DNA of 64,000 bases from Haloarcula pellucida (lineage in GTDB: Archaea; Halobacteriota; Halobacteria; Halobacteriales; Haloarculaceae), in NCBI RefSeq assembly GCF_014647235.1, contig NZ_BMOU01000007.1, positions 189,987 to 253,986 of the forward strand. Reading direction: 5' to 3'. Under the pieces are notes generated by a model, which ran no database searches, had not been told where the DNA came from, and saw only the letters and a program-made list of their open reading frames with translations. This document shows positions 42,231 to 50,753 of this stretch, piece after piece; the stretch's first letter is position 1; every line of letters starts with the position of its first letter. Both the position numbers and the translations under genes were made by a program.

Positions 42231-42276
42231 CCACAGGCCCGAAGACAGATAAACGCGGCTGGCGTACCCTCTCACG

Positions 42277-43377
42277 ATGCTGCTGGTGTTGTGTGTGGAC
42301 TTAGACGACGACCTCGGCCGCAAGACGGACGTCGAGACGCCGGTCGTCGGGCGGGACAACGTCGTCGACGCCGCCGTCGCCCTCGCGCAGGCCGACCCCG
42401 AAGACTCGGACGTGAACGTCCTCTTCGAGGGGGTCCACATCGCGGACGGTATCGACGACGAACCCGTCGAGGTAGCCGCGGTGACCGGCGTCGACGCCGG
42501 CGACGTGGCCGCCAACCGCGCCGTCGGCGAGGAGGTCGACACCGTCCTCGCGTCGCTGGCCGCCAGCGAAGACGTCCGCGCCCTCGTCGTCACCGACGGC
42601 GCACAGGACGAGTCCGTCGTCCCCGTCATCCGTTCACGCATCCGCATCGACGGGGTCCGCCGCGTCGTCGTCCGGCAGGCCCAAGACCTCGAATCGATGT
42701 ACTACACTATCAAGCAGGTGCTCGACGACCCGGAGACCCGGGGCACGATTCTGGTACCGCTCGGCATCCTGTTGCTCATCTATCCGCTGACGATTGCCGT
42801 CGACTCGCTTGGCCTTCCCGGGTCCGCACTCGGCATCATCTCCGGGTTGCTGGGCCTGTACGTCCTCGCCCGCGGACTGGGCGCCGAGCGACTGCTCGAC
42901 GAGGCCGTCGACCGCGCCACCTCCGGGTTCTACGCCGGCCGAATAACCATCATCACGTACGTCGTCGCCGCCGCGCTGCTGACCATCGGCGGCGTCAGCG
43001 GCGTCAACACGCTCGAAGCCCAACCCGACCCGCTCTCGCCGGTCGAGGTACTGGCCGCGCTGGTCAACGGTGCCGTCCGGTGGTTCGCCGCCGCCGGCAT
43101 CACCTCCAGTCTCGGTCGCGTCACCGACGAGTACCTCCACGACTCGTTCAAGTGGCGCTACCTCAACGCGCCCTTCTACGTGCTTGCCATCGGCGCGGTC
43201 CTCCACGGCCTGAGCGCCTTCTTCCTCGGGATTCAGGACCTCGAATACCTCGCCGTCGTCCTCACCGGCGGCACCTTGCTGGGACTGGCGAGCACGCTCG
43301 CCTTCGCCGTCGCGGAGTCCCGACTCGAAACGGCCGAACGGCACAACCAAGGCCCCGGCGGCCCATCCTCCGAGTGA
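42277..43377 (+). CDS. DUF373 membrane protein, 366 aa
   Basis: Archaeal DUF373. A cytosolic N-terminal domain opens LVLCVDLDDDLGRKT and contains acidic clusters and VVTDGAQDE (about 1-150), followed by about six membrane helices (about 155-345). Function unknown; the N-terminal part resembles a nucleotide- or metal-binding fold. Its TGA overlaps the next ATG (ATGATG region), so the two genes are coupled. Confidence 0.85.
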   Translation: MLLVLCVDLDDDLGRKTDVETPVVGRDNVVDAAVALAQADPEDSDVNVLFEGVHIADGIDDEPVEVAAVTGVDAGDVAANRAVGEEVDTVLASLAASEDVRALVVTDGAQDESVVPVIRSRIRIDGVRRVVVRQAQDLESMYYTIKQVLDDPETRGTILVPLGILLLIYPLTIAVDSLGLPGSALGIISGLLGLYVLARGLGAERLLDEAVDRATSGFYAGRITIITYVVAAALLTIGGVSGVNTLEAQPDPLSPVEVLAALVNGAVRWFAAAGITSSLGRVTDEYLHDSFKWRYLNAPFYVLAIGAVLHGLSAFFLGIQDLEYLAVVLTGGTLLGLASTLAFAVAESRLETAERHNQGPGGPSSE

Positions 43378-43673
43378 TGTACGTCTCCCGCGCCGTCGAG
43401 AGTATCCGTGCTGACCCCATCGAGGGAGAGTCGGTCGCACTGGCGCTGACGACGACCGACGACGCCGACCCCGAGACCGTCGCCGCCGCCGTCGAGGACC
43501 GCGGCGGCACGGTCGAACGCCACCTCCAGTTCGACGACCTCGCGGTGTCGGTCCCTCACGACCGCGTCGACGCTATCTGTGACATCGACGGCCTCGCCGC
43601 CGTCGAGACGACCGACGCCATCGCCATCACGACGACCGAGGCCACCGACGAGGACGTGGAGTTCGACGGCTAA
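43377..43673 (+). CDS. small acidic protein coupled to DUF373, 98 aa
   Basis: Starts MYVSRAVESIRADPIEGESV at an ATG that overlaps the DUF373 stop. It has a beta-alpha-beta pattern (ALALTTTDDADPETVAAAVEDRGGTVERHLQFDDLAVSVP, split here) like a small ACT- or ferredoxin-fold unit. No family is recognised with confidence; coupling suggests that it works with DUF373. Confidence 0.7.
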   Translation: MYVSRAVESIRADPIEGESVALALTTTDDADPETVAAAVEDRGGTVERHLQFDDLAVSVPHDRVDAICDIDGLAAVETTDAIAITTTEATDEDVEFDG

Positions 43674-43713
43674 TCCACACGGCTTTTGAGACTCGCCCAC
43701 TACCTCCGGGTGA

Positions 43714-43788
43714 GGGCACGTAGCTCAGTCCGGATAGAGCGTCGGACTTCTAATCCGACGGTCGTGGGTTCGAATCCCACCGTGCCCG
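43714..43788 (+). tRNA. tRNA-Arg (anticodon UCU)
   Basis: A 75-base cloverleaf. The acceptor arm GGGCACG pairs with CGTGCCC plus discriminator G, the anticodon stem TCGGA/TCCGA holds loop CTTCTAA (anticodon TCT), and the T arm is GTGGG-TTCGAAT-CCCAC. No intron and no encoded CCA. It reads AGA codons, and its 3' end is repeated 107 bases downstream. Confidence 0.97.
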
Positions 43789-43895
43789 CTCTCTGCGAAC
43801 GACAGTAAGCAGGAGCGGCTGCTGGGATTCGAACCACGGCAGACCGAACGTTGCGAGCGGCGGAACCGCGAGCAGTGAGGTCTGGCATCGGGTGA

Positions 43896-43912
43896 GAATC
43901 CCACCGTGCCCG
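43896..43912 (+). repeat. direct repeat of the tRNA-Arg 3' end (possible att remnant)
   Basis: GAATCCCACCGTGCCCG is an exact 17-base copy of 43772-43788. Such copies arise when integrases use tRNA 3' ends as attachment sites. No integrase gene is visible in the window, so this would be an old or partial event. Confidence 0.6.
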
Positions 43913-43916
43913 TCGA

Positions 43917-44026
43917 CCTTTTTCATCGTCGGGTGCGCTTCGCGCACCGCTCCTCGAAAAACGTCGATGAAAAAGGCCGGAATCGCCGACGGCGATTCCG
44001 GTGAACCGCGGCGCGTTGCGCCGCGG
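43917..44026. repeat. row of three perfect hairpins
   Basis: Stem 1: CCTTTTTCATCG (43917-43928) with CGATGAAAAAGG (43965-43976), enclosing GGTGCGC-TTC-GCGCACC (43932-43948). Stem 2: CCGGAATCGCC-GAC-GGCGATTCCGG (43977-44001). Stem 3: CCGCGGCGC-GTT-GCGCCGCGG (44006-44026). All stems are fully paired and almost contiguous. Confidence 0.8.
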
Positions 44027-44404
44027 ATGCTTACACCGTGGACCTGCCGAGAAGTAGCCGAACAGTACACGCCGCTGGCGAAGCGCTACGCGAAGATCGG
44101 CGTCGACGTGGCGGCCGTCGTTGTCCACACCGGGACGGACCTCTATCCTGAGCGCAAGCGATTGTCGACGCTGGCGATGTACAAGGTCGCGAAGAAGAGC
44201 GCCGAATTCTTCGAGTCGTGGCCTGCTGATGCTCCGACTGACTGGCTGTTCGGTGGCAGTCTCGAAGAGATCGAGAAGGCTGTCGGCTACGACCCCGACG
44301 ACGCCGCTCCGTGGGCGTGGAATCTTCGAGCAGGGCTATTTGAGAAGGACGTTGGATGGCCTGTTCTCCTTAATTTGCTTCATGAGAAGGGGCCTGCTGA
44401 CTAG
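44027..44404 (+). CDS. hypothetical protein, possibly a truncated remnant, 125 aa
   Basis: Starts MLTPWTCREVAEQYTPLAKR directly after the hairpin row. It has an amphipathic helical pattern (YERKRLSTLAMYKVAKKSAEFF-like) and an acidic end. No family is recognised. The frame stays open upstream through the hairpins and the direct repeat, with no sensible protein there, so this may be the C-terminal part of a gene cut by recombination. Its composition is intermediate between the GC-rich chromosome and the AT-rich island that follows. Confidence 0.45.
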   Translation: MLTPWTCREVAEQYTPLAKRYAKIGVDVAAVVVHTGTDLYPERKRLSTLAMYKVAKKSAEFFESWPADAPTDWLFGGSLEEIEKAVGYDPDDAAPWAWNLRAGLFEKDVGWPVLLNLLHEKGPAD

Positions 44405-44490
44405 GCCGCGTTCAATACTTTTGGCAGATTTGTTATCAGATTGAATCAGTCTCTTGTTCAGCTCATCTCGAAAAGTAATTGAGTCGTAAT

Positions 44491-44500
44491 ATATATTATA
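44491..44500 (+). promoter_or_regulatory. TATA box of the two-helix island gene
   Basis: ATATATTATA, centred about 24 bases before the ATG at 44518. It overlaps the alternative ATG at 44500, which argues for the later start. Confidence 0.5.
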
Positions 44501-44517
44501 TGAATACCAATTTAAGT

Positions 44518-45387
44518 ATGAATGACGATGCCGGTGGCTCAATCAAGTCCGCAGTCACGTTTGTTGGGTATTATTTACTCCCACTCTCAGCTGTTGTAAT
44601 CTTAGTTTCTGTTGTTGCTGACAAAGTACTACTTAATGGTTCATATATTGTCCAACCTTCGCTATCATTCGCTAAAACTAACGAATCTACACTAACAGTA
44701 ATTCTATCTGGATTACTTCTGTTCGCATACCTCATGCAGTATCAGAACCAGCGGATACAAAGAGGTATCATGGACAGGCAGGTTAGGCTGATGAGAGCAG
44801 GGTACACTCCTATTTTAGGAGTTTCCAGCCGAGAATGGGGCGCTGAGAGAGCGGAAGCCGGTGACGATCCAGGTCAAGACAAGGCAAATCGTTTGTTTCT
44901 CGACCTATCCAATTCAGGAAATTCCACCGCCCGTGACCTCCGCCTATGGACCGGACTGTCCTATAAATCGACTAAAGACTTAGACTACGACTACTGTCCA
45001 TACTCGTCACCACTACGACGAACAAGTGATGCGTCTTGGTGGCATTCTGATGAAGGCGGTGCGTTAGCACAAACGGAAGATAATTCAGTTGAGTTCAAAA
45101 CAGATCCGAAAGTCCAGCGAGTGGAGAACGGTAGATTAAAGTTCAATCCTGCGCGGAAGGAAGTATTTCTCCATACTGCTCTGGAAAGTCTGGAAGAGGC
45201 TGGTGTGAAGAATATCGAAATAGCTCAAGTCCTCAAGTATACTGCTACTACTGGATCTGAAGAGGAAATCTATCTCGGAGCATACGAAGCGGACTTATCG
45301 AATTTAAAGAGTCACGATATGTGGCTGTACCGAGCACAAGAAAATAAAGAAGAGCGTGTTGAAAAAATACGAGAAAATACTGTGTAA
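44518..45387 (+). CDS. island protein with two membrane helices and a soluble domain, 289 aa
   Basis: Not recognised. Hydrophobic helices lie at about 12-35 (VTFVGYYLLPLSAVVILVSV) and 55-75 (LTVILSGLLLFAYLM), followed by a cytosolic domain of about 210 residues with LFLDLSNSGNSTARDLRLW and NIEIAQVLKYTATTG strands. The DNA is clearly AT-richer than its surroundings and the codons use A/T third positions, signs of transfer. The ATG at 44518 fits the TATA box; TTG 44479 and ATG 44500 are possible. A gap of 89 bases precedes the next gene. Confidence 0.65.
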   Translation: MNDDAGGSIKSAVTFVGYYLLPLSAVVILVSVVADKVLLNGSYIVQPSLSFAKTNESTLTVILSGLLLFAYLMQYQNQRIQRGIMDRQVRLMRAGYTPILGVSSREWGAERAEAGDDPGQDKANRLFLDLSNSGNSTARDLRLWTGLSYKSTKDLDYDYCPYSSPLRRTSDASWWHSDEGGALAQTEDNSVEFKTDPKVQRVENGRLKFNPARKEVFLHTALESLEEAGVKNIEIAQVLKYTATTGSEEEIYLGAYEADLSNLKSHDMWLYRAQENKEERVEKIRENTV

Positions 45388-45476
45388 ACATCACTATGCT
45401 GGGTATTAGCATGGAAATTCATTTGTAGCCCCAGAGGAAACTTCACTTCATACCACCGACTCACATCTTACCAACA

Positions 45477-46733
45477 ATGACTGACCCTTTCAAACAATTG
45501 GAAGACGCCTCGACGAAGGAGATTATTAACGTCTTCATTAATCACGTAACAAAGACGGATGAAGAGATCGCTGAAGAAGGACGAGAGAAAAAAAAGAAAA
45601 CTACTGAACTAAAAATCTACATAGCAGAGAATCGGGGCTTTGATCCAGAGAAGCTCAATAGCCGAATTCTAACTCTTCTTGAGTCTGAAGACACGAACCA
45701 CTATCCTACAAAATACTTCAACGAACATAATTTTGAGATAGATCAACTAAACGAAGATACGTACCATTTGGGCATCTCTACCCCGAAGTACGAACGATCT
45801 GACGATTTCGTTTTGGTCAATTCGGATGGCTATCTGAAGGCACTTACTGTAATTCGGAAGAAGTGGGCTGAAAACACAATAGAAAAACTAATTAAATATA
45901 TCCCGGAGCTTGATCGGCTGTTCTTGAGTTCTAATGATCTTGAGTCGATGGTTCGTCCAATAGATAAGAGGGATTTAACTGGGTTTACAGCTAAGTTCCA
46001 GCCCTTCTACAGCGACGAACAAGTCAGCGTCCAAGTCCATGGAGGTAGTAAAAACCATCTGGAAAAAGTAGAAAGCCAATTTAAGGCAAGACCGAAGCGT
46101 ATTGTTTTCAGTCAGAGAAACAGTCCTGCTGAGGCAGTTAAAGGAGCAGTTTCACAGGATGGTTATGCTTCAATCCCACGGGTCAGGAGAGGTTCAGAGG
46201 ATGTAGGATTTGAGGCGATTGATGACTTAATTGACCGATACCAGAGGCGAGATCAGGAGAATTTCTCAGTACCATATCGGCCTGAGAGAATCACACCTGG
46301 AGACAGATACATTCTCAAACAACAGACGCTTGAAGATTCTCAGGACAATCAAGTCACAGATGGTGGTCTCTCTGAGGCTCTGAAGAGACTTGATCAGGGG
46401 AGTGTCTTGGAAGGGTTAACAATCTGTGAGCTTGAGGAAAAAATGCCTGATGATGGTTATCCTGATGATCAGGCTGTCGCTGAAAAATTAAAAGAAAATA
46501 TATTAGAGTATAAACAGAGGTATGCTTACTCTGTCTGTGGAGATGGCAATTTTATGGTCTATGACAGGGAGTTGGGTGAATCATTTGAGATTATCATCTC
46601 AGATAAGAACATTCGTGTCTATACAAAATCGAATACAAGCTCCCGGAGTCTACGTGACTTCTATGAAGTCATTGATGCACAGTTTAATTCTACCTACGAT
46701 GTCAATCATATCAGCAAGAAGGTGCGGGCTTGA
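45477..46733 (+). CDS. island protein of unknown function, 418 aa
   Basis: Not recognised. A soluble, highly charged protein: an N-terminal helical region (1-75) with a Lys run (GREKKKKT), a mixed alpha/beta middle (ISTPKYERSDDFVLVNSDG, RPKRIVFSQRNSP, DGYASIPRVRRG) and a C-terminal domain (about 340-418) with NFMVYDRELGESFEIIISDK. There is no membrane segment and no clear catalytic motif. AT-rich DNA with foreign codon use. Only three bases separate it from the next gene, so the two almost surely form an operon. Confidence 0.7.
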   Translation: MTDPFKQLEDASTKEIINVFINHVTKTDEEIAEEGREKKKKTTELKIYIAENRGFDPEKLNSRILTLLESEDTNHYPTKYFNEHNFEIDQLNEDTYHLGISTPKYERSDDFVLVNSDGYLKALTVIRKKWAENTIEKLIKYIPELDRLFLSSNDLESMVRPIDKRDLTGFTAKFQPFYSDEQVSVQVHGGSKNHLEKVESQFKARPKRIVFSQRNSPAEAVKGAVSQDGYASIPRVRRGSEDVGFEAIDDLIDRYQRRDQENFSVPYRPERITPGDRYILKQQTLEDSQDNQVTDGGLSEALKRLDQGSVLEGLTICELEEKMPDDGYPDDQAVAEKLKENILEYKQRYAYSVCGDGNFMVYDRELGESFEIIISDKNIRVYTKSNTSSRSLRDFYEVIDAQFNSTYDVNHISKKVRA

Positions 46734-46736
46734 AAC

Positions 46737-47651
46737 ATGGAGGCGTGGGATATCCAAGAATATCATCTGGAAACTCACAACCTGCTTTACTCGGTGATAT
46801 TCGGTGAGCTTGAAACCGGATTCGTAGATATTGGGTATCAGGTTGTCGGAGAATTCACACGCTTGGAGGATCAGCGAAATAATACAGAGATTGAACCATG
46901 TTATACTATTTTTGACGGGAACTCTGTTGTTTTCTTTGATGTTCTAGAGCCGGGTGATATCACTAGCGAAGAAATTGATCGGATATCAAGCTATAACCAG
47001 ATTGGTTTAGAGGCTGTAGAGAATCACATCGACAATGTAGAAGTCTCTGATCCAGATCTTGACCACAACGATATCGAAAACTTTGATCACTGTGTTATCT
47101 GCCGGGAAGAACAACTAACGCAACAAGGTAGTGGAACTGCCGAACAAAGACAGCGATTAGAACAACTTGAGCGAGAAGCCTGTATTGCGAGCGTGGAGAA
47201 CGGCGAATCTCTGATAAAAAGTAGCGGTTCAATCCGTGCTGACAATCTCGATAATATTCTTCAAAGGGGTGTCTCCGTTCCAAATAATGTCTCGCATACA
47301 ATCCATCTGCCGAGACGAGTTCAACCCGAGTCGCTGGCGGTGGCGATCTGCGAGGAAATCGTGCTGGGCTCAGATCTCCGAGATGGTGGCGTTGAGCTGG
47401 AATATGCCGATATTCGTAAGCACTTCGGCAGAAGTATATCATATGACAAATTGGATGACGTTTTCGCGTATCTTCGGAATAAAGGTGCCTGCCGAAAGCG
47501 AGACGAGTCTTTCGCCTTCACCAAGTACGACTTGGACGACATTATGGGCATCCGATCTGAAGTTGAAGACACCTCTGTACAGGATCACCTAGAGGGTAGA
47601 AACGAAACTGGTGAACAACGAACGTTGGACGAAGCTTATGGACAGGAGTAG
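46737..47651 (+). CDS. island protein of unknown function, operon partner, 304 aa
   Basis: Not recognised. The N-terminal part (about 1-105) includes PCYTIFDGNSVVFFDVLEPG, a strand pair that loosely resembles a nuclease core but lacks the Lys, so no activity is claimed. A CxxC (HCVICREEQ) at about 118-121 is followed by a charged helix. The C-terminal part (about 185-270) looks like a winged helix (YADIRKHFGRSISYDKLDDVFAYLRNKG, split here), suggesting DNA binding. Co-transcribed with the 418-residue protein. Confidence 0.7.
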   Translation: MEAWDIQEYHLETHNLLYSVIFGELETGFVDIGYQVVGEFTRLEDQRNNTEIEPCYTIFDGNSVVFFDVLEPGDITSEEIDRISSYNQIGLEAVENHIDNVEVSDPDLDHNDIENFDHCVICREEQLTQQGSGTAEQRQRLEQLEREACIASVENGESLIKSSGSIRADNLDNILQRGVSVPNNVSHTIHLPRRVQPESLAVAICEEIVLGSDLRDGGVELEYADIRKHFGRSISYDKLDDVFAYLRNKGACRKRDESFAFTKYDLDDIMGIRSEVEDTSVQDHLEGRNETGEQRTLDEAYGQE

Positions 47652-47759
47652 TACTCTCTGCTGTACCTATCGTTTGATAATCTTAGTTTATACCTTTGGA
47701 AAATTATATTCTACCCACCCACCGGTGTCTCGTTTCATTTTCACCACACAAGACTCTGA

Positions 47760-47767
47760 TTTTTATC
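47760..47767 (+). promoter_or_regulatory. TATA box of the 45-aa Cys protein
   Basis: TTTTTATC, centred 28 bases before the ATG at 47792. Confidence 0.4.
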
Positions 47768-47791
47768 CCACACTGATTTACTTTAGACCCC

Positions 47792-47929
47792 ATGCCACTT
47801 GATGATTGGATACGTTGCCCTGCTGGATGCGATGCCAGCATCAACGCTGTAACCCTCCCGAATAGCCGGATAGGCTTCCACTGCGTACCTGAACGCGTCG
47901 AGGACGAGTACCGAACCGTCGACGGCTAG
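47792..47929 (+). CDS. small Cys/His protein, 45 aa
   Basis: Reads MPLDDWIRCPAGCDASINAV and ends EYRTVDG. CPAGC plus a later HC pair (GFHC) recall the many small zinc-binding CPxC proteins of haloarchaea. A TATA-like box at leaderless distance and GC-rich codon use (unlike the AT-rich island just before) support it. Function unknown. It ends two bases before the convergent nuclease gene. Confidence 0.5.
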   Translation: MPLDDWIRCPAGCDASINAVTLPNSRIGFHCVPERVEDEYRTVDG

Positions 47930-47930
47930 C

Positions 47931-48938
47931 TCACTCGCTCGCGATAAATTCCATCTCGTCGTGTGAGTAGCTGTAGGTCGACAACTCCTCTGCTTCACAG
48001 TGGTCCTTGAGATTAGCCGGTGATACCTCGTCACCACGCGGACCTTCGTAGACGACACTCACGTCCTCGCCGTCGACGTCGACCACGACCGCTGGATCCG
48101 GGTCGTCGTGCGACGACTTGATGACGTAGTCGCCGACTGTGAACGGGTTGTCTGCGAATTTCAGATTCGCGTGCTTGTAGGTGTAGAGACTCACGTCCTG
48201 GTCGTCACAGTACGAGGAGAACAGCGCCGGGTCGATGTCTCGCCAGTCTCCTGGTCCCTCGTCGAGTGAGCTGGGGAAAGTCACCCTGACTCCTTCACCG
48301 TCCAGTTCCTGTCCGTACAGTTCGATCTGCGTCTCCGGTGGGAGCACCTCGACGACGACGCCGACAGACGACTCCTCCTCGCCTCGTTTCTCGACACGAT
48401 CTCCCGGCTGGAACGGGTTCTCGGGCTTCTGGTTCATGTTCGCCGTGTTCGGTCCGAGATCCCGAAGTTCGTTCATCGGGCGAGTCGCTAAGTGTTCGAG
48501 TTTGTCCGGAGAGTTGCCCGAGAACTGCTGTTCGGTCTCGACCTTCGATTTTAGCGTCTCGACTCGCTCCCATCCCAGCATGATCAGACTGTCCTCGTTG
48601 TCCCGATGCCACACCATCACCAAAATATCGTCATCTGAATCGTTCTCGACCAGCGTTTCGGGATGGAAGGCAGATACGTCACGCGAGGTCTTCACGTCGA
48701 TCTCGTACCCGAAGACTTCGAAATCGTGTCCGGAGAAACTCTCGGGGTTGCATCTCCGAATCGCGTCCTCGTTCTTCCACTCCCACATCTCTGCTGGGAG
48801 ATACTCTCGACAGAACTGCTCGAAAGCGATTTCACCCAGGTTCCCGATCCGTTTGGCGTCGACGTCGTCGGCACCCTGTTTGACGGCTTGGTGATTGGCA
48901 CGCTTTCGGTCGATCTCGTCGGGCGTGAACTGATACAC
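47931..48938 (-). CDS. PD-(D/E)XK-type nuclease with two KOW/SH3-like domains, 335 aa
   Basis: The N-terminal domain has the restriction-endonuclease-fold set: Glu36 (NLGEIAFEQF), Asp72 (GHDFEV) and D81-V-K83 (YEIDVKTS). This predicts a metal-dependent DNA nuclease. Two similar barrels follow, each opening NPF(Q/T)(P/V)GD(R/Y)V (about 173-245 and 268-320), which may bind nucleic acid or protein. No methylase partner is adjacent. A role in defence is inferred from its place at the edge of the island. The domain order is unfamiliar to me. Confidence 0.65.
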   Translation of the reverse strand: MYQFTPDEIDRKRANHQAVKQGADDVDAKRIGNLGEIAFEQFCREYLPAEMWEWKNEDAIRRCNPESFSGHDFEVFGYEIDVKTSRDVSAFHPETLVENDSDDDILVMVWHRDNEDSLIMLGWERVETLKSKVETEQQFSGNSPDKLEHLATRPMNELRDLGPNTANMNQKPENPFQPGDRVEKRGEEESSVGVVVEVLPPETQIELYGQELDGEGVRVTFPSSLDEGPGDWRDIDPALFSSYCDDQDVSLYTYKHANLKFADNPFTVGDYVIKSSHDDPDPAVVVDVDGEDVSVVYEGPRGDEVSPANLKDHCEAEELSTYSYSHDEMEFIASE

Positions 48939-49091
48939 ACCTCAGATCGCTGTCTCTACGAGTATGAATATTACTGCTAACTCACGCGAAAATAGGGCGC
49001 ATTGGCTCTGTCGGAATCCTATTGGTTCGACACATTTCCCGCTGAATCAGCCGTTAGAGAGGATCGTGTCTCGAACAGAATCGTCTCTCCG

Positions 49092-50660
49092 CTACTCCGT
49101 CAACCGACTCACGGTCTGGCTCACGTCTTCGATGGTCGCGGCCTGTTGTTCGTTGGCGGCGGCGATCTGCTGGGCTTCGGCGGCGACGGTGTCGGCCCGG
49201 TCGACGAGGTCGTCGAGCATGCTGGCGACCTCCTCGGTAGTGGCGGCCTGTTCGTCCGTGGCGTCGGAGACCTCTCGGATGCCGCTTGCGGTCTCCTGGA
49301 CGGCGTTGGCGATGTCGTCGAGCAGTTCCATGGCTTCGGAGACGCGCTCGAACCCGCGTTCTATCTGGGCCGTCGTCTCGTCGAGGCTGTCGACGGTGTC
49401 GTCGGTGTCGTCCTCGATGGCGGCGACGAGCGCCTCGATTTCGCTGGCGCGCTCCTGGGACTCGCCGGCCAGTGACTTCACCTCGTCGGCGACGACGGCG
49501 AACCCGGACCCGGCCTCGCCGGCGCGAGCGGCCTCGATCGAGGCGTTCAGCGCCAGCATGTTCGTCTGGTCGGCGATGTCGTTGATGACCTCGACGACGG
49601 CGTCGATCTCGCTGACGCGGTGCTGGAGGTCGTCGAGGTCGTCGGCCACGTCGTCGACGGCGTCGCCCACGTCGTCCATCACGCTCATGGCGTCGTCGGC
49701 GGCGTCCTGCCCGTCGTCGGCCAGTTGGCGAGCCTGTTCGCTGCTGGTCTCGGCCTCCGAGGCGCTCGCAGCGACCTCCTCGACGGTGGCGCTCATGTTC
49801 GACACCTCGGTCGCGATAGACTGGACGCGCTCGGACTGTTCTGTGGTCACGGCCGATATCTGCTGAGAGGAGTCGGCGACGTTGTCGGCCGAGCGCTGGA
49901 GGTCGTCTATCGGCGCTTCGAGGTCGCGTTCGACCTCGGCGGCCAACTGTTCGCGCCGCTCGACCTCCTCGGAGAGTCGCGAACTGTAGGAGTGGATGTA
50001 GGTGTCGGCCACGACCTGCATGTCGAGGTTGATGATTCGCAGGACGGCGCTGATGTCGGCCCGGAGGTCGGCTATCGCGTTCTCGACGACTGCGTCGACG
50101 CCGGCGAGGGTGTCGTCAGTCTCGGACGAGCTGTCGGCGCTCACTCCCCCGTCGGTCGCCGTATCACCGACCACCGACGTCAGTTCGTCGTGGATGCGGT
50201 CGGTCGTCCGTTCGGTCAGCAGCGGGAGGATGAGATCGTAGTACACGCCGTACTGGCCGATGTAGTGTTTCATCGGCATATCCAGCATGTCGTGGAGTTT
50301 GCCGATGCGGGCGCGGTTCCGGAAGTACTCGCGGCCGTACTCGCCATCGGTCAGCGTCGCGAAGTACGCCTCTTGTGTCTTTCTCAGGGCGTCGATACCC
50401 TTCGGTGAGCGACCGATAACGTCGACGGTGTCCTCGTACTGGGTGAGGTTGTCGTAGAACCGTTCGCCGATCTCGGGGGCGTGGGCCTCGAACAGCGGCC
50501 CGAGATCGGCCAGCCGAGCCACGTCGTCGTCGTCGAACCCGAGGAATTCCTTGCGCCGGTCGATTTCGGCCGAGTCGAGGCCGATATCTGTCACCAGCCT
50601 GTCCGCGTCGATTTGATCGTTGAGCCCTCCCTGACCAAACATCGATGCGTAGTCTGCCAT
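49092..50660 (-). CDS. hemAT: HemAT-type globin-coupled aerotaxis transducer, 522 aa
   Basis: Soluble oxygen sensor: a protoglobin domain (about 20-185) with proximal haem ligand His123 (RIGKLHDMLDMP), then a coiled coil and a methyl-accepting signalling domain (about 250-520) with tip region FAVVADEVKSLAGESQERA. No membrane segment is present, as in other HemAT proteins. It steers swimming in response to oxygen through CheA. Start MADYASMFGQGG at 50660. Confidence 0.95.
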   Translation of the reverse strand: MADYASMFGQGGLNDQIDADRLVTDIGLDSAEIDRRKEFLGFDDDDVARLADLGPLFEAHAPEIGERFYDNLTQYEDTVDVIGRSPKGIDALRKTQEAYFATLTDGEYGREYFRNRARIGKLHDMLDMPMKHYIGQYGVYYDLILPLLTERTTDRIHDELTSVVGDTATDGGVSADSSSETDDTLAGVDAVVENAIADLRADISAVLRIINLDMQVVADTYIHSYSSRLSEEVERREQLAAEVERDLEAPIDDLQRSADNVADSSQQISAVTTEQSERVQSIATEVSNMSATVEEVAASASEAETSSEQARQLADDGQDAADDAMSVMDDVGDAVDDVADDLDDLQHRVSEIDAVVEVINDIADQTNMLALNASIEAARAGEAGSGFAVVADEVKSLAGESQERASEIEALVAAIEDDTDDTVDSLDETTAQIERGFERVSEAMELLDDIANAVQETASGIREVSDATDEQAATTEEVASMLDDLVDRADTVAAEAQQIAAANEQQAATIEDVSQTVSRLTE

Positions 50661-50753
50661 GTCGGATCAGAAATTACTGCACCACTTATCTCTTCGCGCG
50701 CGAGTTTCACTGACGATATTGGTGCAGTGGTCCGTACTGACGCCGGCACGTGG

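Noticed and set aside
43825-43842. Antisense tRNA T-loop-like GGATTCGAACC as a second tRNA fragment
   Set aside because: The T stem does not pair and no other arm is present.
43789-48960. Complete provirus or plasmid integrated at tRNA-Arg
   Set aside because: No integrase, capsid, terminase or replication gene is visible and no distal att copy was found; at most a partial or decayed island is supported.
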